A stretch of DNA of 9,784 nt from an uncultured Bacteroidales bacterium (GTDB lineage Bacteria > Bacteroidota > Bacteroidia > Bacteroidales > F082): positions 1 through 9,784 of the forward strand of contig CALGBV010000028.1 in assembly GCA_937884015.1 (NCBI GenBank), written 5' to 3'. Both the position numbers and the translations under genes were made by a program. The stretch's first letter is position 1. Each line of letters starts with the position of its first letter. Positions 6,533-9,784 of the stretch are shown piece by piece. The notes below the pieces were generated by a model. It worked only from the letters and a program-made list of their open reading frames with translations, was not told the DNA's origin and ran no database searches.

Positions 6533-7318
6533 ATGAAACACCGATTCCTTTTAATGCTGATAGCGGCAACGGTCATGACTTCGTGCGGCCATCAGGAAAA
6601 CGAACAACAAACAAGTGTTACTATGGAAAATGAAGAATGCCTTATTTGCGGAGCTCCGCTGGAGTATCTGCCGCAGGACACGATGATGAAATGTTCCTTG
6701 TGCCACAAACAGGAGCTTAGCAAGACATGTTGCGTTAAGGGACACTACATTTGCAACGAATGTCATACCGCCGGGATGGACTCTATCATGTCGGTTTGCT
6801 TGTCTGAAACCTCGCGTAATCCTATCGATATTTTGGAACGCCTGATGTCGATGCCATTCTGCCACATGCATGGCCCTGAGCATCACGTTCTTGTAGGCGC
6901 TTCGTTGCTAACTGCATATCGAAATGCAGGTGGTGAAATAGAATTGAGAGATGCTTTGACCGAGATGATGTCGCGCGGCAAGCAAGTGCCAGGAGCTGCC
7001 TGCGGCTACTGGGGCGCTTGCGGGGCTTCTGTCAGCACGGGAATGTTCCTCTCTATTGTCACTAAAAACACACCGCTTTCAACCGATTCGTGGCATTTGT
7101 CAAACCAAATGACGGCCACTGCATTGGCTCAAGTTGCCGAACATGGCGGCCCGCGCTGCTGCAAACGTGACTCTTATCTCTCTGTCCTTGCAGCAATTGA
7201 CTTTGTCAAAGAAAATCTTGGCATCGAGATGGAAAAGCCTAAAGTGGTGTGTTCGCGGTCGCAGCGCAACAATCAGTGCATTGGAGCGCGTTGCCCTTTC
7301 TTCCCAAAGGAGAAATAA
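6533..7318 (+). CDS. Cysteine-rich DUF5714-domain protein with a lipoprotein signal
   Basis: From the ATG at 6533 the product has 261 residues and begins with a lipoprotein signal, MKHRFLLMLIAATVMTS before Cys18. A GTG 12 nt upstream is also in frame but only adds MRIK. After a short polar spacer comes a domain I recognise as DUF5714: CLICGAPLEY (36-45), CSLC (54-57), CCVKGHYICNECH (66-78), FCHMHGPEHH (109-118), ACGYWGACGA (156-165) and GGPRCCKR (205-212). A tail with three more cysteines (C240, C249, C254) follows. There are 18 cysteines and many histidines, so zinc or iron-sulfur binding is likely, but no activity is established for the family to my knowledge. Relatives I recall lack a signal peptide, so an extracytoplasmic copy is unusual. 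An internal ATG at 6623 (M31), directly before the domain, could yield a cytoplasmic form. The gene lies 49 nt behind the phosphoesterase gene with no rightward promoter seen between them, and a terminator follows 26 nt after its stop. Confidence 0.8.
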   Translation: MKHRFLLMLIAATVMTSCGHQENEQQTSVTMENEECLICGAPLEYLPQDTMMKCSLCHKQELSKTCCVKGHYICNECHTAGMDSIMSVCLSETSRNPIDILERLMSMPFCHMHGPEHHVLVGASLLTAYRNAGGEIELRDALTEMMSRGKQVPGAACGYWGACGASVSTGMFLSIVTKNTPLSTDSWHLSNQMTATALAQVAEHGGPRCCKRDSYLSVLAAIDFVKENLGIEMEKPKVVCSRSQRNNQCIGARCPFFPKEK

Positions 7319-7344
7319 GGATTGCCAAAACGCATTTATAGAGT

Positions 7345-7368
7345 AGGAGGGCGCAAACCCTCCTTTTT
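7345..7368 (+). terminator. Rho-independent terminator after the DUF5714 gene
   Basis: AGGAGGG (7345-7351) pairs perfectly with CCCTCCT (7358-7364) around a 6-base loop CGCAAA, and a run of T follows at 7364-7368. The hairpin begins 26 bases after the stop codon and faces rightward, ending the beta-barrel, phosphoesterase and DUF5714 unit. On the minus strand no T-run follows, so it works in one direction. Confidence 0.85.
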
Positions 7369-7411
7369 GTTCGGTTTTTGCTAAGCTTTCTATAGCAGAT
7401 CAACCTTACAG

Positions 7412-7443
7412 GGCGCCCGGATATTTCGGGCGCCTTTTGTTTT
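7412..7443 (+). terminator. Second, tandem rho-independent terminator
   Basis: GGCGCCCG (7412-7419) pairs perfectly with CGGGCGCC (7427-7434) around a 7-base loop, followed by TTTTGTTTT (7435-7443). It is a strong GC-rich stem facing rightward, 43 bases beyond the end of the first terminator. No gene lies between the two, so it is either a back-up stop or the end of a very short untranslated RNA. The converging gene at 7501 has no hairpin-plus-T-run of its own in its direction here; it may use this stem as a 3'-end block. Confidence 0.8.
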
Positions 7444-7500
7444 GCCAGGATTTTTGAACTAAAGGCCTGAAAATTGAATTCTAATGATTTTAATAAATCC

Positions 7501-9669
7501 TCATTTCCCCCGCAAAGCCTCCTCGAAGGCTTTCCAATGTGCTTCGGTCATGCGCTCTGGTGTGAAGAGGCATAGGCCTAAGGCACCGGCTTTCAGGGCA
7601 CTCTTTGCAGCTGTCTTCAGTTCCTTTGGCGAGAGGCCGAGACCTTCTGGGTCTTTTATGTTGGCGCGGTGCTGCCAGTCGTGGCAGATGAACAGCCCGC
7701 TGATAACAGGCCTCAGGGTGCTGTTTACCTCTTCTTCGGTTACAGTGCCCACCCATTTTGCCGGTTGCAGGTAGAAGTCGTTGTAATTCATTGGAAAGAA
7801 CATGTCGCAGTCCCATTTGTTCCATTGCTGGCGCACCATTGGCTCGGCATAGTTGTGTGGGCCGGGGAACACATCGGCACTGACCTTATAGCCTCGGTTG
7901 TGCAGTTCTTTGCAGATGGTGTTGACCAACTTGGTGACGTTGTCGCAGCGGAATTGTGCCCATTCGGGAATGGAGGCAGGGTCGACGCCCTCGGCTAATT
8001 TCGCCTTGATGTCGATGCCCGTGCGTGTCTTGAAGTCGGCACAGCAGGCATCGCAATAGCAATAATCCGCTCCCGGATATTCGCATACATTGCCCTCGGC
8101 ATCGCGCCACGGGTGATGGATTCTGTACTGATATTTATCCCAAAGCCCTTCGGCAAGGATGACATCGGCATAACGGACATAGTCGAACTGCACGAAATCG
8201 ACGTATGGTATGCTGGCCAGTTGAAGGTATTGCTGCACCAGCCAGTCAATCACCTCAGGATTGTGCGGGTCGAGGGTCTGATAATAGTCGACGTAAGCCC
8301 GATATTCAGGCACGGCAGCCGATTGTCCCCAGCGGTTAACGGTGTACCAAGTGGAATCCATGCCGCCATGCAACATGGTGCAGGCCCAGGCATGGTATTC
8401 GAGACCCATTTCGTGGGCTATGGCCGCACAACGCGCCGTCTTCGGGAAATCGAAACCGCAATTCATGCAGATGCCCGATATGCCGTGGCTTTTCCACAAG
8501 GCCATGATGGAACGGAGGCTGTCTTCGGTGACATGCTCCTGGTCCCACGAACTCCAGACGTAGGCTTTCACAGGATAGGCTCTTCTCTTAATGCAACCAC
8601 ATTCGTCCATGCTGACGGTGCTGCCATCGGCTTTTGTGACGGTGATTTCGTATTTCAGCGAGGTGGCTTCCATCGAGATTTCGGCGCCAGCAGGTAGGAG
8701 GGAGCGGTCCTCTTGGCTTAGCCCGAACTGCTTGAGTTTGCTGAAATAGCTCGTAGTGGTCTCAAACTGCTTTTGCTGGGCATAGAACATGGCCCAAAGC
8801 AGTTTGTCGATATTGTGGTCGGCAGGGTAGCGGAAAGTGTCGTTTCCGGCGGGCTTGTCGGAGAAATAGAGATAGTTCCAACGCTCAGGCATGTGCATGT
8901 TGATTTGGCCCGTGGCGGGGCAAGTCCAGTTGTATTCGGGGAGGTAACTGCCCGTTTCCGACTGCTTGCGTTCCGTCTTGCCATTTGTGTTTTGGGTCTG
9001 CCATTCCACGCGCGAGAAGCCGAGGCGCCAGTAGTTGCCCGCTGTCAAAGGCCTTTCGAAATTGTGTGCAATGGCCCTTTGCGGAATGGCTATCTCCACG
9101 TTCCAGCCTTGGTCGGTATCGCTGTCATCATTGATGGTGCCATCGACGTGGGTAGCGAGTTTCGTGCCAGCCGCATCCCAGGCGATGTTGACAAAAGTAC
9201 CCGTCGCGGTGCGGTAAGGGTGCGTGAGGAAAAGGTCGAAACGTGTTCCCAAGGCGTTGATTTCCATTTCAAAATAGTTCTGACCGTCATTGTTTGGATT
9301 GATGAAAACCTCAAAATCAGGCTCTTGATAGACTACCTCGTCATGTTGGGTGATGTAGGCCCAAACATTGGGTTCCTCCAATTCAGCCGCGATATAGAGA
9401 TAGTCTTCGTCCCAAAGCATACGGGTCGAAGTGTAGTAAAGCGGCAGCGGGAAACCTTCGCCGCTGATGTCCTGAAACTTGTCGAGTATGGGGGCATTTT
9501 GCCAGGCGGCTTCATCAGGGACGCCATCGATGGTGATGGGACTGCTGGCGCGATACACCACATAGCCATTCGGGTCGGTGAGCAGGCGCTGAAAACGTTG
9601 GGTGAGACCTTGGGCAAAGGTCGTGGTACTCAAGACCATTCCTAATATAATAAAGAGTGCTTTATTCAT
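7501..9669 (-). CDS. Secreted CBM9-like plus TIM-barrel putative glycoside hydrolase (GHL10/DUF4015-like)
   Basis: The 722-residue product begins MNKALFIILGMVLSTTTFAQ, a Sec signal peptide cleaved near residue 20. Residues about 40-270 resemble a CBM9-type domain as found on many Bacteroidetes enzymes (ITIDGVPDEAAWQNAP at 45-60, YLYIAAELEEPNVWA, then DFEVFINPNNDGQNYFEMEINALG ending near 141, and GWNVEIAIP). A linker of about 100 residues leads to a TIM-barrel-like domain (about 366-720) with DFVQFDYVRYAD (491-502), similar to the FDYVRFP motif of DUF4015-type putative hydrolases, a cysteine cluster YCYCDACCADF (536-546), and VSADVFPGPHNYAEPM (596-611). Such barrels usually act on glycans, but substrate and catalytic residues are not known; D496 is a candidate. 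There is no T9SS tail and no lipobox, so the protein is expected in the periplasm or medium. The frame runs open to 9783, but the ATG at 9669 is chosen because the signal peptide starts there and a -7 promoter box lies upstream of it. Base composition is GC-richer than the neighbours. Confidence 0.82.
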   Translation of the reverse strand: MNKALFIILGMVLSTTTFAQGLTQRFQRLLTDPNGYVVYRASSPITIDGVPDEAAWQNAPILDKFQDISGEGFPLPLYYTSTRMLWDEDYLYIAAELEEPNVWAYITQHDEVVYQEPDFEVFINPNNDGQNYFEMEINALGTRFDLFLTHPYRTATGTFVNIAWDAAGTKLATHVDGTINDDSDTDQGWNVEIAIPQRAIAHNFERPLTAGNYWRLGFSRVEWQTQNTNGKTERKQSETGSYLPEYNWTCPATGQINMHMPERWNYLYFSDKPAGNDTFRYPADHNIDKLLWAMFYAQQKQFETTTSYFSKLKQFGLSQEDRSLLPAGAEISMEATSLKYEITVTKADGSTVSMDECGCIKRRAYPVKAYVWSSWDQEHVTEDSLRSIMALWKSHGISGICMNCGFDFPKTARCAAIAHEMGLEYHAWACTMLHGGMDSTWYTVNRWGQSAAVPEYRAYVDYYQTLDPHNPEVIDWLVQQYLQLASIPYVDFVQFDYVRYADVILAEGLWDKYQYRIHHPWRDAEGNVCEYPGADYCYCDACCADFKTRTGIDIKAKLAEGVDPASIPEWAQFRCDNVTKLVNTICKELHNRGYKVSADVFPGPHNYAEPMVRQQWNKWDCDMFFPMNYNDFYLQPAKWVGTVTEEEVNSTLRPVISGLFICHDWQHRANIKDPEGLGLSPKELKTAAKSALKAGALGLCLFTPERMTEAHWKAFEEALRGK

Positions 9670-9708
9670 TTTGAAATCTGGTAAAATTGAACAATACGTA
9701 TCAGACCA

Positions 9709-9724
9709 CAAAGGTACAAAAATA
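9709..9724 (-). promoter_or_regulatory. Bacteroides-type -7 elements upstream of the CBM9/TIM-barrel gene
   Basis: Read on the minus strand, TACCTTTG (9716-9709) matches TAnnTTTG exactly and a second match, TATTTTTG (9724-9717), abuts it. The nearer box lies 39 bases before the ATG at 9669, fitting a leader of about 30-35 nt. No TTTG -33 element is found at the usual spacing in the T/A-rich stretch beyond. The region 9670-9784 otherwise shows no gene. Confidence 0.6.
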
Positions 9725-9784
9725 TGTGAATGTTTTTTTCTTTGTTCCGAATTTGAGAAGTCGAAATTTTGCCTTGTAAACAAA

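Noticed and set aside
8113..8697. 194-codon open frame on the + strand inside the TIM-barrel region
   Set aside because: It is antisense to conserved barrel motifs and has no start context or recognisable domain.
8773..9645. 290-codon open frame on the + strand inside the CBM9/TIM-barrel gene
   Set aside because: It is fully antisense to a gene with signal peptide and recognisable domains; the product shows no coherent motifs, and the GC-rich third positions of the real gene explain the absence of stops.
9670..9783. 38-residue N-terminal extension of the CBM9/TIM-barrel protein up to the window edge
   Set aside because: The extra residues contain no signal, the -7 boxes lie inside the extension, and a good signal peptide begins at the ATG at 9669.

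Overview
This window looks like a piece of a Bacteroidetes chromosome, probably order Bacteroidales. Four things point there: a type IX secretion (Por) C-terminal sorting domain on the first gene, three lipoproteins with Bacteroidetes-style lipoboxes, promoter elements of the Bacteroides type (TTTG / TAnnTTTG), and starts without Shine-Dalgarno sequences behind A-rich leaders. No rRNA, tRNA, CRISPR array, insertion sequence or phage gene was seen. Seven protein genes fill almost all of the window; the first is cut by the left edge.

Left part (1-3138, + strand): the 3' part of a large secreted protein with Ig-like modules, a peptide-N-glycosidase F (PNGase F)-type catalytic region with all three known catalytic acids in place, and a T9SS sorting tail. 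A short-chain fatty acid transporter of the AtoE family follows 24 nt later. The short gap after it (3139-3222) holds small direct repeats and a palindrome with the widespread TTCGACAAGCTC core. The convergent minus-strand gene (3223-4710) encodes a GH29 alpha-L-fucosidase lipoprotein. A PNGase beside a fucosidase suggests harvesting of fucosylated N-glycoproteins, but the two are on opposite strands and are not one operon.

Middle part (4711-7443): a 151-nt divergent region carries one -7 element facing the fucosidase and a complete -33/-7 promoter facing right. The rightward promoter drives an outer-membrane beta-barrel-like protein, a calcineurin-like metallophosphoesterase lipoprotein (5-nt gap) and probably a cysteine-rich DUF5714 protein that carries a lipoprotein signal (49-nt gap, no promoter of its own seen). 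Two rho-independent terminators in tandem close this unit.

Right part (7501-9784, - strand): a GC-richer gene for a secreted protein that joins a CBM9-like N-terminal domain to a TIM-barrel domain of the putative glycosyl hydrolase type (GHL10/DUF4015-like), with its own -7 element just upstream. Overall the window is a set of exported glycan- and phosphoester-acting proteins, two of which (the exported DUF5714 protein and the CBM9-TIM barrel enzyme) have no function that can be assigned from sequence.
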